Shown piece after piece: positions 19,021 to 27,938 of a stretch of DNA of 64,000 nucleotides. The DNA is from Oceanicella sp. SM1341 (GTDB lineage Bacteria; Pseudomonadota; Alphaproteobacteria; Rhodobacterales; Rhodobacteraceae). How positions within the stretch are numbered: the stretch's first letter is position 1; each line of letters starts with the position of its first letter. The stretch lies in assembly GCF_003448965.1 (NCBI RefSeq), contig NZ_QRGC01000001.1:310001-374000 (forward strand). Reading direction: 5' to 3'. The notes below the pieces were generated by a model. The model saw only the letters and a program-made list of their open reading frames with translations. It ran no database searches and was not told the origin of the DNA. A program made the translations under genes and the position numbers.

Positions 19021-20274
19021 ATGACCCACACACCCAAGAGCGACTTCCTGAACGTGCTGCTCAGCCGCGGCTTCATCCAGGATTGCACCGATTACGAGGG
19101 CCTCGACCAGGCGCTCCTGTCGGGGGTTGTGCCGGGCTATATCGGCTTCGACTGCACGGCGGACAGCCTGCATGTCGGCAGCCTGATCCAGATCATGATG
19201 CTGCGCTGGCTGCAGAAGACCGGCCACAAGCCGGTCACGCTCATGGGCGGCGGGACCACCCGCATCGGCGACCCCTCGGGCAAGGACGAGGCGCGCCAGC
19301 TGCTCACCGACGAGAAGATCGCCGAGAACATGTCCGGCATCCGCAAGGTCTTCGCGCGCTACCTCTCCTTCGGAGACGGCGCCACCGACGCCATCCAGCC
19401 CAACAACGCCGACTGGCTGGACCAGCTCAACTACATCGACTTCCTGCGCGACTACGGCCGGCACTTCACCATCAACCGCATGCTGGCCTTCGACAGCGTG
19501 AAGTCCCGGCTCGACCGCGAGCAGCCGCTCACCTTCCTCGAGTTCAACTACATGCTGCTGCAGGCCTACGACTTCCTCGAGCTCGGCCGGCGCTACGGCC
19601 TGGGGCTGCAGATGGGCGGCTCGGACCAGTGGGGCAACATCCTCAACGGCGTCGAGCTCACCCGCCGGGTCGACCAGCGCCAGGTCTTCGGCCTCGTCTC
19701 GCCGCTGCTCACCAAGGCGGACGGCACCAAGATGGGCAAGACTGCCGGCGGCGCGATCTGGCTCAACGAGGACAAGCTGTCGAACTACGAGTTCTGGCAG
19801 TTCTGGCGCAACACGCTCGACGCCGACGTGGGCCGCTTCCTGCGCCTGTTCACCGAGCTGCCGCTCGAGGAATGCGATCGGCTCGCGGCCCTCGGCGGCT
19901 CGGAGATCAACGAGGCGAAGGTGATCCTCGCCAACGCGGTCACCACCCTCGCCCGCGGCGCCGAGGGTGCCGCGGCGGCCGAGGCGACGGCCCGCGAGGT
20001 GTTCGAGAAGGGCGGCGTGGGCGAGGACCTGCCCACCGTCACCCTGCCCGCCTCCGAGCTGGACGCGGGCGTCTCGCTCGTGCAGCTCCTGGTGCGCGCG
20101 GGGCTCGCGGCCTCGGGCAAGGAAGCCAAGCGGCTCATCGCCGAAGGCGGCGCGCGCGTGAACGACGAGCCGGTGACCGACGCCGGCCGGATGATCGCCG
20201 CCGCCGAGATCGACGCGCAGGGCCTGAAGCTCTCCGCCGGCCGCAAGCGCCACGCCCTCGTGCGCGCCGGCTGA
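19021..20274 (+). CDS. tyrS: Tyrosyl-tRNA synthetase
   Basis: Class I aminoacyl-tRNA synthetase charging tRNA-Tyr; 417 residues, normal size. The HIGH-type motif is H-V-G-S at 51-54 and the KMSKS-type motif is K-M-G-K-T at 237-241. F-D-C-T-A-D-S-L-H and [10 protein letters not shown] are typical tyrosine-site blocks. An S4 RNA-binding domain closes the protein ([16 protein letters not shown]). The start at 19021 has AAGGAT and GGAG just upstream; an upstream in-frame extension would only add a non-conserved leader. Confidence 0.97.
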   Translation: MTHTPKSDFLNVLLSRGFIQDCTDYEGLDQALLSGVVPGYIGFDCTADSLHVGSLIQIMMLRWLQKTGHKPVTLMGGGTTRIGDPSGKDEARQLLTDEKIAENMSGIRKVFARYLSFGDGATDAIQPNNADWLDQLNYIDFLRDYGRHFTINRMLAFDSVKSRLDREQPLTFLEFNYMLLQAYDFLELGRRYGLGLQMGGSDQWGNILNGVELTRRVDQRQVFGLVSPLLTKADGTKMGKTAGGAIWLNEDKLSNYEFWQFWRNTLDADVGRFLRLFTELPLEECDRLAALGGSEINEAKVILANAVTTLARGAEGAAAAEATAREVFEKGGVGEDLPTVTLPASELDAGVSLVQLLVRAGLAASGKEAKRLIAEGGARVNDEPVTDAGRMIAAAEIDAQGLKLSAGRKRHALVRAG

Positions 20275-20606
20275 CAGGCTTTCCGCACCGCCCCCCCCCG
20301 GGCGGTGCGGCCCTGCCGGGCGCGCGCCCTCCGCACACCACCGACCGCGCCCGCCGCGCTGCAGGCCCCTGCCGCTGCGCGGCCGTCGGGGTATTCCCCC
20401 CCCATGACTGCTCCCGGTTCCGCCCGACGGCATCTGCCGATGGACGCGGGCAGGATACGGGCGGCACGCAGCACTCACCCACGCGCAGGATCCGCGGTCC
20501 CGGCCACCCGTGCCGCGCCGCTGCATGACTTGCGCGCGCTGCACCCCGGGCCGGGTTGAGCAACGCGGCGCCGCCTGCCGCATCAGCGGTCGTTGGCCCT
20601 GCCGCA
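20275..20606. other. Intergenic region between convergent tyrS and AsmA-like gene
   Basis: About 330 bp without a recognisable gene. It contains the tyrS terminator-like hairpin (20283-20310) and one copy of a 24-bp tandem duplication at its right edge (20574-20597). The rest is GC-rich sequence with no motif I can name. Confidence 0.5.
20283..20310 (+). terminator. Terminator-like hairpin after tyrS
   Basis: CCGCACCGCCC-CCCCCC-GGGCGGTGCGG, a perfect 11-bp stem starting 8 nt after the tyrS stop. No T-tract follows. Confidence 0.55.
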
Positions 20607-20621
20607 TCAGCGGTCGTTGGC
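20574..20621. repeat. Perfect tandem duplication of 24 bp spanning the AsmA-like stop codon
   Basis: Two identical adjacent 24-bp units, 20574-20597 and 20598-20621. The second unit contains the last codons and TGA stop of the AsmA-like gene (20607-20609); the first lies just downstream. The duplication therefore leaves the protein unchanged but repeats its stop-codon context. Confidence 0.9.
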
Positions 20622-23600
20622 ATCGTCCGGCAGCGGGGCCGGAACGGGCGCCGCCGCGGGGTCGCCCTCGAGCTGCATCGGCCCGGGGTCGGGCACCGGG
20701 GCCTCGCCGTTCGAGCTGGAGAAGATCGAGCGCAGCGCGCCGGGGGTGAGGATGGAGAGCGGGTTCACCGAGACATCCGGGTCCTCCGCCGAGCCGCTCA
20801 CCGAGTAGGAGAAGCCGAACACGCCCTCGCCCTCGCCGCCGGTCAGCAGGTCGCCCAGCAGCGGCACGCCGCTCAGCAGGCCGTTGAGGATGAAGGCCGG
20901 CGAGAACACGCCCTCGAGGTCGAGACTGTCGGCGGCCTCGTCGTAGACCCCCTCCACCGTGATGCCCAGCGAGGGGCCGGTGGCCCGGGTCTTGCCCAGC
21001 ACCAGCCGGCCGCCGCGCCAGGCGAAGGGGGCATCCACGTCGTTGAAGGTGAGCCCGCCGGTCGCCAGCGTCTCCACCACGCCGGTGATCGAGGCGACGG
21101 AGAGGATCTGGCTCAGCGTCGGGTCGTCGCGCACCTGGATGTCGCGCAGGGCGAGCTGGCCGGTCACGTCGCCCGGCCCCGTCGGGATCCGGGCCATCAG
21201 CCGCATGCGCCCGCCATAGGCGTGGCCGAAATAGGCCGTGTCGCGCAGGAACCTGCCGGCGTCCTCGCTGTCGAGCTGGACAGTGAGGCCGCGCGCGGTC
21301 TGGCCGATGGTGAGGTCGCTCTGCGCACCGCCGTTGGCGAGGCCCTCGAAGGCGAGGTTCATCCGGCCCAGCCGGTTCTGCCGCAGCCGCCCGGTGGCGG
21401 GCTCGATGCGGATGCGTGGGGTGATGATGAGCGACTCGAGGTCGAAATCGACCGCGATGCGCGGGCTTTCCGTCTGCGCCCCGGCCTCGGCGGGGGGCGT
21501 GGCCGGGGTTTCGGCCGGCGCTGTGGCCTGCGGCGCGGCGCTCTCGGCGGCGCTGACCATGTCGCCGAGCGCCAGCAGGTCGAGGCTGCCGCCCCGCAGC
21601 CGCAGGCGCAGCGGTGCATTTTCGCGCGGGATGACCGAGAGCGTGGAATCGATCGCCTCGCCCAGCCGGAACGTGGGAAAGGTCGCGCCGGCGAAGCGCC
21701 CGTCGAGCCCGATGCGCGCGCTGCCCTCGAGCGCGAGATCGGCAGCCTCCAGCGACACGTTGCTGCGCACCTCGCTGTCGGTCACCCGGCCCGCGAGCAC
21801 GAGCGATCCCTCGGTCTCGGCCGGCTTGGTCCAGCCCAGCCCCGGCAGGGTGAGCAACACCGGCGTGAGGTCGCCCTCCAGCCGGAAGCGCGGCTCCGCG
21901 CCCGGGGCGAGGCTGGCGGAGACGCGCGCCGGCATGCCGCCTGCAAACACCTCCTCCGTGCCGCCGGCGCCGAGGGCGGCGAGCAGTTGCGGCGTGATGG
22001 TGGTGGTGCCCGACATGTTGCTCTGCGAGGGCGAGAAGCGCTCGTTCCACACCATGTCGACACGCGCGGGCCCGGCCCGGACCACGCCGCTGACCCGCAG
22101 CGCGCTGTTGTCGGCGGTGAGGGCGAGGCGCTCGGCGGAGAGCGGCAGCGCCGCCACCGGGCTGTCGGCCGAAGCGTCGGTGACGGTGGCGCTGGCCTGG
22201 GCCTGCAGGTCGTCCACGTCGAGGTCCTTGACCAGCGGGAAGGTGAGGCGGGCATCCACCTCGGCCCGGCCGCGGGCGAAGCCGGGGTCGAGCCCGATCT
22301 TGCTCAACAGGCGCAGCGGCGGCTGGTCGATGAGGGTGAGCACCGCCGGCAGCGGCCCCTTCCCCTTCAGCCGCGCATCCGCGTGCTGCGGCTCGTTGCC
22401 GAAATCGGGAATCGAGAACACCGAGCCGGACATGTCGATGGGCTCGAACCCCTCCATCTCCACCCGCCCGCTCTGCAGCGTCACCGAGAGCCCCTCGAGG
22501 TCGAGCGAGCCGATGCCGCGCGCATCCACGATGGGCGGCAGGGTGGGAAGCGGGTAGGCCAGCCCATCCTTGAAGGAGAAATTCATCGAGAATTCAGGCG
22601 TTTCCCCGTCGAACCTGAGACCGGCCACGAGCCGGGTCACCACGCCCTCGCGCATGTTCTCGCTCACCCACTTGCGGCCGCCGCGGGCCAGGTCAAGCGG
22701 CCAGAGCGCGGCGAGGCGCTGCGCGGTGATGCCCGAGGCGCTGGCGTCGAGCGCCATGTGCCAGGCACCGCCCTCCCGCGCCGGGCCGCTCTCGCGCGCG
22801 ATTGTGCCGGAGACCGAGATGCGCTGGTCGCCGTCGATCAGGCGCGCCTCGCCGATCTCGAGCTGGAACGGCTCGAAGCGCGCCTTCAGCGCCAGCCGCC
22901 CGCCGGCGAAGCGCACCGGCGCCGCGAACTGGTCGCGCGGGGCGGCCACGATGTCGGACAGGGTGAGCTGGGTGGTGATGCCGGTGAAGCGTCCGTCCTC
23001 CTCGGTGAGCTCGGCGTCTCCGGTGGCGGTCACGGCGGCCTGCTCGGTGTCGATGGCGAGGCGGTTCATGGTGAAATGGCCGCTGCGCCCGTCGTAGGTG
23101 ATGTCGAGCATCCCGCCGGTGAGCGGCACGTCCTCGTCGCCCAGCCGCAGCTCGCCGCTGCCCAGTTCGGCCCGCCCGGTGAGATAGCCCAGCGAGCCGT
23201 CGAGCCCGAGGTCGATCTCGTAGGTGCCCGAGAGCGGCGCCTCCAGCGGCCGGATCCACTCCAGCGCCGGGATCTGGTCGGCCACGTCGCCGGCCCAGGC
23301 GTTGTCGAACCGCGCGCTGATCGCCATGGAGGAGGCGCCGAAGGCGTAGTTCGCGGTGAGCGCGAGCGCGGTGGGTGCCCGGCCCGGCTTCTCCAGCCGG
23401 ATGCGCGCCGCGCCGGTGATGCGCTCGGGAGAGCGCTGCAGCACCACGGCGCCGTTCCGCGCCGTCCACACCCGGCCCGAGAGATCGTCCACGTAGCGCA
23501 ACCGGGCCCGGATCAGCCGGATGCGGGTGAGCCGGCGCAGCGCCGGCTCCTTGTCCGCGGCGAGCGCGCTCATGAAGGCCTGGAAGGCGCTCTCGCGCCG

Positions 23601-24290
23601 GCTGGCGAGCGGGTCGCCCTCGGCGGGCCCGGCCGGCGCGCCCCCGGGCGTGGCCACGGTCTCGTCCGTTCCTGCCGGGGGCGCGGCCCCGGGGGCAGCC
23701 CCGCCCGGCGCGCTCTCGCCCTCGAGGTCCTCCACGGGCAGCAGCAGCACGGTGAAACGCCCGTCCGCGTCGCGGTGGATACGCCCGGCGGCCCCGGCGA
23801 CGAACACTTCCGTGGGGGCAATCTCGCCGCGCATCAGGTCGGAGAGACGGAGGCGCGCGCCCACCTCGGGCACCGAGAAGATCGTGGCGCCGGAGCTGTC
23901 GCGCAGCACCAGGTCGCGCAGGCGCAGCCCGGCGGGCTCGTCCTCGCCCCGGCCGAGACCGAACACCAGGCTGCCGATCTCCACCGTGTTGCCGGGCAAT
24001 TGCCGCTCCAGCCGGGTTTTCGCGATCTCGGCGGCGAAGGGGATCTCGACCGGGCCCTGCTGCAGCCGCAGCACCAGCAGCCCGGCCAGCACCACGACCA
24101 GCACCAGCAGCGCAATGAACAGCCGGCCCAGCGAATGCAGCCCGTGCCGGGCGATGCGCGTGGCAGGCCGGCGGCGGCGGCGCGGATGCCGGCCGCCTCC
24201 GCCCCCGGGCGGGGTGGCCGGGCCCCGTGCGGTGTCGGGCGCGGCCTCGGTGCCGGCCTGCTGCGGGCCGGCGTCAGGGTTGTCGTTCAT
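20607..24290 (-). CDS. AsmA-like / DUF3971 large envelope protein (YhdP/TamB-like group)
   Basis: A 1227-residue protein: cytoplasmic, Gly/Arg-rich N-terminal tail, one transmembrane helix at about residues 57-76, then a long periplasmic part built of repeating beta-rich segments. The block G-R-K-W-V-S-E-N-M-R-E-G-V-V-T-R is characteristic of DUF3971, and the C-terminal third resembles the AsmA C-terminal domain. Such proteins are thought to move or position phospholipids between membranes. There is an Ala/Pro-rich acidic linker in the middle. Start ATG 24290 keeps the membrane anchor. It is convergent with tyrS and divergent from bcp. Confidence 0.88.
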   Translation of the reverse strand: MNDNPDAGPQQAGTEAAPDTARGPATPPGGGGGRHPRRRRRPATRIARHGLHSLGRLFIALLVLVVVLAGLLVLRLQQGPVEIPFAAEIAKTRLERQLPGNTVEIGSLVFGLGRGEDEPAGLRLRDLVLRDSSGATIFSVPEVGARLRLSDLMRGEIAPTEVFVAGAAGRIHRDADGRFTVLLLPVEDLEGESAPGGAAPGAAPPAGTDETVATPGGAPAGPAEGDPLASRRESAFQAFMSALAADKEPALRRLTRIRLIRARLRYVDDLSGRVWTARNGAVVLQRSPERITGAARIRLEKPGRAPTALALTANYAFGASSMAISARFDNAWAGDVADQIPALEWIRPLEAPLSGTYEIDLGLDGSLGYLTGRAELGSGELRLGDEDVPLTGGMLDITYDGRSGHFTMNRLAIDTEQAAVTATGDAELTEEDGRFTGITTQLTLSDIVAAPRDQFAAPVRFAGGRLALKARFEPFQLEIGEARLIDGDQRISVSGTIARESGPAREGGAWHMALDASASGITAQRLAALWPLDLARGGRKWVSENMREGVVTRLVAGLRFDGETPEFSMNFSFKDGLAYPLPTLPPIVDARGIGSLDLEGLSVTLQSGRVEMEGFEPIDMSGSVFSIPDFGNEPQHADARLKGKGPLPAVLTLIDQPPLRLLSKIGLDPGFARGRAEVDARLTFPLVKDLDVDDLQAQASATVTDASADSPVAALPLSAERLALTADNSALRVSGVVRAGPARVDMVWNERFSPSQSNMSGTTTITPQLLAALGAGGTEEVFAGGMPARVSASLAPGAEPRFRLEGDLTPVLLTLPGLGWTKPAETEGSLVLAGRVTDSEVRSNVSLEAADLALEGSARIGLDGRFAGATFPTFRLGEAIDSTLSVIPRENAPLRLRLRGGSLDLLALGDMVSAAESAAPQATAPAETPATPPAEAGAQTESPRIAVDFDLESLIITPRIRIEPATGRLRQNRLGRMNLAFEGLANGGAQSDLTIGQTARGLTVQLDSEDAGRFLRDTAYFGHAYGGRMRLMARIPTGPGDVTGQLALRDIQVRDDPTLSQILSVASITGVVETLATGGLTFNDVDAPFAWRGGRLVLGKTRATGPSLGITVEGVYDEAADSLDLEGVFSPAFILNGLLSGVPLLGDLLTGGEGEGVFGFSYSVSGSAEDPDVSVNPLSILTPGALRSIFSSSNGEAPVPDPGPMQLEGDPAAAPVPAPLPDDANDR

Positions 24291-24549
24291 TCTCCGCCCC
24301 CCGAGCGGTGGTCTCGTCCCGTCCTGCCTGTACGGGGTCTGCTCGCCTGCGCTGCCTGCACCGGGCCCGCGGGGTCGCGCGCGCCCGCGCAAAGGGGCTT
24401 GCGATCGACCCGCGCCTCTGACCGTATGGGCCCCGGCGCGCCCGCGCGGCCGGCTGCCCTCACCCGCGAGGGGCCGGCCCGGCGGCGAGGGGCACCGCAG
24501 AGTCTCAACCTATCCCGTCCCGACGGAAAGGCGAAGGAAAAGCGCAACC

Positions 24550-25020
24550 ATGTCACAAGCTCTCGAGCCGGGCGCCCCGGCGCCGGATTTCACCCTGCCG
24601 CGCGACGGCGGCGGCGATGTCACCCTCTCCGGGCTGCGCGGCAAGGCGGTGGTGGTGTATTTCTACCCGCGCGACGACACGCCCGGCTGCACCCGGGAGG
24701 CCCTCGGCTTCACCGAAGCGGTGGCCGATTTCGACGCCGCGGGCGCCGTGGTGCTGGGGATCTCGAAGGACACCGTGGCAAAGCACGACAAGTTCGTCGC
24801 CAAGCACGGGCTCCGGCTCATCCTCGCCTCCGACGCCGAGGGCACGGTCTGCGAGGACTGGGGGGTCTGGGTGGAGAAGAACATGTACGGCAAGACCTCC
24901 ATGGGCGTCGAGCGCGCCACCTTCCTGGTGGACCCGCAGGGCCGTATCGCCCGGGTCTGGCGCAAGGTGAAGGTGCCGGGGCACGTGGAAGAGGTGCTCG
25001 CGGCGGTGAAGGCCCTGTGA
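24550..25020 (+). CDS. bcp: Thioredoxin-dependent peroxiredoxin, BCP/PrxQ type
   Basis: Reduces hydroperoxides with thiols in the cytoplasm. A 156-residue protein with the peroxidatic Cys47 in D-D-T-P-G-C-T-R-E-A and the family arginine in G-V-E-R-A-T-F-L-V. The resolving cysteine five residues downstream, as in E. coli Bcp, is replaced by Leu52; the only other cysteine is Cys101, so the resolving step may differ. ATG 24550 follows GAAGGAAAAGCGCAACC. Its stop overlaps the next gene's start. Confidence 0.94.
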   Translation: MSQALEPGAPAPDFTLPRDGGGDVTLSGLRGKAVVVYFYPRDDTPGCTREALGFTEAVADFDAAGAVVLGISKDTVAKHDKFVAKHGLRLILASDAEGTVCEDWGVWVEKNMYGKTSMGVERATFLVDPQGRIARVWRKVKVPGHVEEVLAAVKAL

Positions 25021-25844
25021 GCCCCGGGGAGAGCCTGCCCGGCACGCTCACGGGCTGCGCCTGCGCGGTGCTGCGCACGGCCGATGCGCGGGCGAAGGCG
25101 GCGCTGAGCCGCCGGCTCGCCGCGCATTGGCGCGCCGCCGCCGAGGCCGGGGCGCCCCTGCCGGTCGGCGACGCGGCGCCGCCGGACACGCCTGCCCGCC
25201 CGGAGCGGCCGGAGCTGCTCGACCCGCGCGAGATGCCGCGGCGGCGCACCGGCTCTGCCGCGGGCCGCGTGGCGCTGCTGCATGCCATCGCGCATATCGA
25301 GCTCAACGCCATCGACCTGCACTGGGACATCCTCGCCCGCTTCGCCCAGGTGCCCATGCCCGCCGGCTTCGCCGAGGACTGGGTGCGCGCCGCCGATGAC
25401 GAGGCGCGCCATTTCAACCTGCTCGCCGACCGGCTGGAGGCGCAGGGCTCCGCCTACGGCGCCCTGCCCGCCCATGCCGGCCTGTGGCGCAGCGCCGAGA
25501 TGACCGCGCATGATCTGCCCGCCCGCCTCGCCGTGGTGCCCATGGTGCTCGAAGCGCGCGGGCTCGACGTGACACCCGGCATGATCGAGGCCTTCGGGCG
25601 CGCCGGCGACAGCGAGAGCGTCGCGGCTCTCGAAGTGATCTACGCCGACGAGGTGGCCCATGTCGCCTACGGTTCGAAATGGTTCCACTTCCTGTGCGGC
25701 CGCGCGGACATCGACCCGAAGACCGCGTTTCACGATCTCGTCCGCCGCTATTTCGGCACCGGCCTGAAGCCGCCGTTCAACGAGGCCAGGCGCGCCGACG
25801 CCGGCCTGCCGCCGGATTTCTACTGGCCGCTGGTGGAGCAGTGA
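25017..25844 (+). CDS. DUF455 ferritin-like protein
   Basis: A 275-residue protein of the DUF455/COG2833 family with a ferritin-like four-helix fold. Probable di-metal ligands are in A-I-A-H-I-E-L-N-A-I-D-L, D-D-E-A-R-H-F, V-L-E-A-R-G-L-D and I-Y-A-D-E-V-A-H-V, spaced as in di-iron proteins. The start is GTG 25017, overlapping the bcp stop by 4 nt (GTGA), with GAAGG 5-6 nt upstream. The overlap suggests translational coupling with the peroxiredoxin. Biochemical role unproven. Confidence 0.9.
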   Translation: MSPGESLPGTLTGCACAVLRTADARAKAALSRRLAAHWRAAAEAGAPLPVGDAAPPDTPARPERPELLDPREMPRRRTGSAAGRVALLHAIAHIELNAIDLHWDILARFAQVPMPAGFAEDWVRAADDEARHFNLLADRLEAQGSAYGALPAHAGLWRSAEMTAHDLPARLAVVPMVLEARGLDVTPGMIEAFGRAGDSESVAALEVIYADEVAHVAYGSKWFHFLCGRADIDPKTAFHDLVRRYFGTGLKPPFNEARRADAGLPPDFYWPLVEQ

Positions 25845-26043
25845 ACCAGCGGTTTGCCGCTGTTTCGCGTCAGTTTTCCACAGGTTTTCGGCGGATTTCC
25901 GCCGGTCTTGCGGCGGGCTGGTAACATCTGTCGCGGCACCGGGATTAGGCATTGCGCTTCAGAAATAATTTACCTAACGGTGCAAATAAGCAACAGCATC
26001 GGGGCGCCTGAGGGGTCGGCGCCCAGGGGGACAGGTATTTCGA

Positions 26044-27381
26044 ATGGCTGCTAAACTGCGCAAGGTTCGGGGCGCTCTGGGGAGAGTGTGTCCGGAACAG
26101 AAGGTCTTCATCCGCAGCGAGGATCGCACGAGGTGCCTGCGCCTCTCTCCGGTCAGCCAGATAGCGCTCTGTGCCGCGCTGGCAATAGGCTTGGGCTGCA
26201 CCGCGGTCGCCACCGCCCGCTTCACGCTGGGGCTGATGGACGGCACCAGCTCGGAGGAGCAGATCGCCCTGCTGCGCCAGAGCTACGAGCAGCGCCTCAC
26301 TTCGCTGGTGGACGAGCGGGACACCGCGCGCGAGGCGGCGGAGAGCGCCCAGGCGCGCTTCCAGGCCGCGATGGTGCAGGTGGCTGCCAGCCAGTCCGAC
26401 CTGGTGCGCGCGGGCGAAGAGAGCCGGGCACGCGAGCTCACCCTCGAGGCGGTGCGCCAGAAGCTCGCCGAGGTGGTGCGCGTGCGCGACCATGCCCTGC
26501 GCGAGAACGGCGCGCTCACCAGCCAGCTCGCCGGGGCCGAAGGCGCGCTCGACCGGCACGCCGGCTCGGAGACCGACCTCGCCGCCACGCTGCAGACCAT
26601 CTCCTACGCGCTGTCGGATTCGGTGCGCAAGGGCGAGCAGGCCGAGGCCGACGCCCAGGCCCTGAACGACCAGCTCGCCTCCATGCGCGACCAGGCCGCC
26701 CTCGACCGCCAGCGCCAGCAGCACATGCTCGAGAAGCTCGAGGAGGCGGTCGCCGTGAGCCTCGACGGGCTCGACGGCCTGCTCTCCGCCACCGGCATGG
26801 ACCCCGACGACCTCGTGGCCGAGATCCGCAAGAGCTATTCCGGCGAGGGCGGGCCGCTCATCCCCGCCACGGCCGTCGTCGCCGCCTACGAGGACGACCC
26901 GCAGAGCATCCGCGTCACCGCGCTGATGCAGGACATGGAGCGCATCCAGCTCATGCGCATCGCCGCGGCGAAGCTCCCCCTCGCCCAGCCGGTGCACATG
27001 ACCTACCGCATCACCAGCCCCTTCGGCACGCGGCGTGACCCCTTCACCCACCGCGCCCACCGCCACGACGGCCTGGACATGGCCGCGCCGCGCGGCACGC
27101 CGATCACCTCCACCGCCGAGGGCGAGGTGATCTTCGCCGGCCGCCAGCGCGGATATGGCAACGTGGTCAAAATCCGTCACGCCTTCGGCGTCGAAACGGT
27201 ATATGGTCACCTGAGCAAGATTCGTGTGAAACGTGGCGAGCACGTTGCAGTGGGCGACCGTATCGGCGATATGGGAAGCACTGGCCGGAGCACCGGAAGC
27301 CATCTTCACTACGAGATCCGGATTGACGGAACAGCCGTGAACCCATTGACCTACCTCAAGGCAGCGAAAAATGTTCTCTAA
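26044..27381 (+). CDS. M23-family (LytM) peptidase with DUF5930-type N-terminal region
   Basis: A membrane-bound periplasmic endopeptidase of 445 residues acting on peptidoglycan cross-links. A transmembrane helix lies at about residues 39-60, followed by a long coiled coil (about 70-260), then the LytM domain. Zinc ligands are visible: H-D-G-L-D (His and Asp) and the H-L-H of G-S-H-L-H-Y-E, with Y-G-H-L-S-K between. All catalytic residues are present, so it looks active rather than a degenerate regulator. It overlaps the bactofilin gene by 11 nt. Confidence 0.93.
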   Translation: MAAKLRKVRGALGRVCPEQKVFIRSEDRTRCLRLSPVSQIALCAALAIGLGCTAVATARFTLGLMDGTSSEEQIALLRQSYEQRLTSLVDERDTAREAAESAQARFQAAMVQVAASQSDLVRAGEESRARELTLEAVRQKLAEVVRVRDHALRENGALTSQLAGAEGALDRHAGSETDLAATLQTISYALSDSVRKGEQAEADAQALNDQLASMRDQAALDRQRQQHMLEKLEEAVAVSLDGLDGLLSATGMDPDDLVAEIRKSYSGEGGPLIPATAVVAAYEDDPQSIRVTALMQDMERIQLMRIAAAKLPLAQPVHMTYRITSPFGTRRDPFTHRAHRHDGLDMAAPRGTPITSTAEGEVIFAGRQRGYGNVVKIRHAFGVETVYGHLSKIRVKRGEHVAVGDRIGDMGSTGRSTGSHLHYEIRIDGTAVNPLTYLKAAKNVL

Positions 27382-27859
27382 GAGCAAGATCACCGACCCG
27401 ATCGACCCCAAGGACAGCCCCGCCACCGGCGACCGCCCGGCCGTCCCGCCGTCCAGCCCGGCCCCGGTGTCCTCTCCGGCCCCCGCGCCGCAGAAGCCGA
27501 AGCCCGCGCCTTCGGTGCTCTCCTCCGACCTGACCGTGACCGGCAACCTCGTCACCGCCGGTGACATCCAGGTGGAAGGCACGATCGACGGCGACATCCG
27601 CGCCCACCTGCTCACCGTCGGCGAGACCGCGACCATCAAGGGCGAGGTCGTGGCGGATGACGTGGTGGTCAACGGCCGCATCGTCGGCCGGGTGCGCGGC
27701 CTGAAGGTGCGCCTCACCTCCTCCGCGCGCGTCGAGGGCGACATCATCCACAAGACCATCGCCATCGAGAGCGGTGCGCATTTCGAGGGTTCCGTCGCGC
27801 GCAACGACGATCCGCTGAACGGCGACCCGAAGCCGCGCCCGAAGCCCTCCGAGGGCTGA
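27371..27859 (+). CDS. Bactofilin
   Basis: A 162-residue cytoskeletal protein that self-assembles into filaments. The N-terminal tail (to about residue 47) is Pro/Ala-rich and disordered; the beta-helical bactofilin domain follows with repeating T-V-T-G-N-L, I-Q-V-E-G-T-I-D-G-D-I, A-T-I-K-G-E-V and A-R-V-E-G-D-I segments. ATG 27371 lies inside the 3' end of the M23 peptidase gene, so the pair is translationally coupled. Bactofilins commonly localise M23 peptidases to shape the wall, which is the probable role here. Confidence 0.95.
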   Translation: MFSKSKITDPIDPKDSPATGDRPAVPPSSPAPVSSPAPAPQKPKPAPSVLSSDLTVTGNLVTAGDIQVEGTIDGDIRAHLLTVGETATIKGEVVADDVVVNGRIVGRVRGLKVRLTSSARVEGDIIHKTIAIESGAHFEGSVARNDDPLNGDPKPRPKPSEG

Positions 27860-27880
27860 GCGCCTGCCTCAGGCATGAAG

Positions 27881-27908
27881 GGGGCGCGGCCTGCGAGGGC
27901 CGCGCCCC
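27881..27908. terminator. Bidirectional terminator between bactofilin and the EamA gene
   Basis: GGGGCGCGGCC-TGCGAG-GGCCGCGCCCC, a perfect 11-bp stem between the convergent genes, 22 bp after the bactofilin stop. The loop TGCGAG recurs in the rne terminator. Confidence 0.7.
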
Positions 27909-27938
27909 TACGCGTTTCGGCCCCCCGGCCCCGGAGCC

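Noticed and set aside
20556-25844. A 1762-residue plus-strand frame through the AsmA-like gene
   Set aside because: It is antisense to the AsmA-like gene for most of its length and only its last 275 codons (DUF455) are real.
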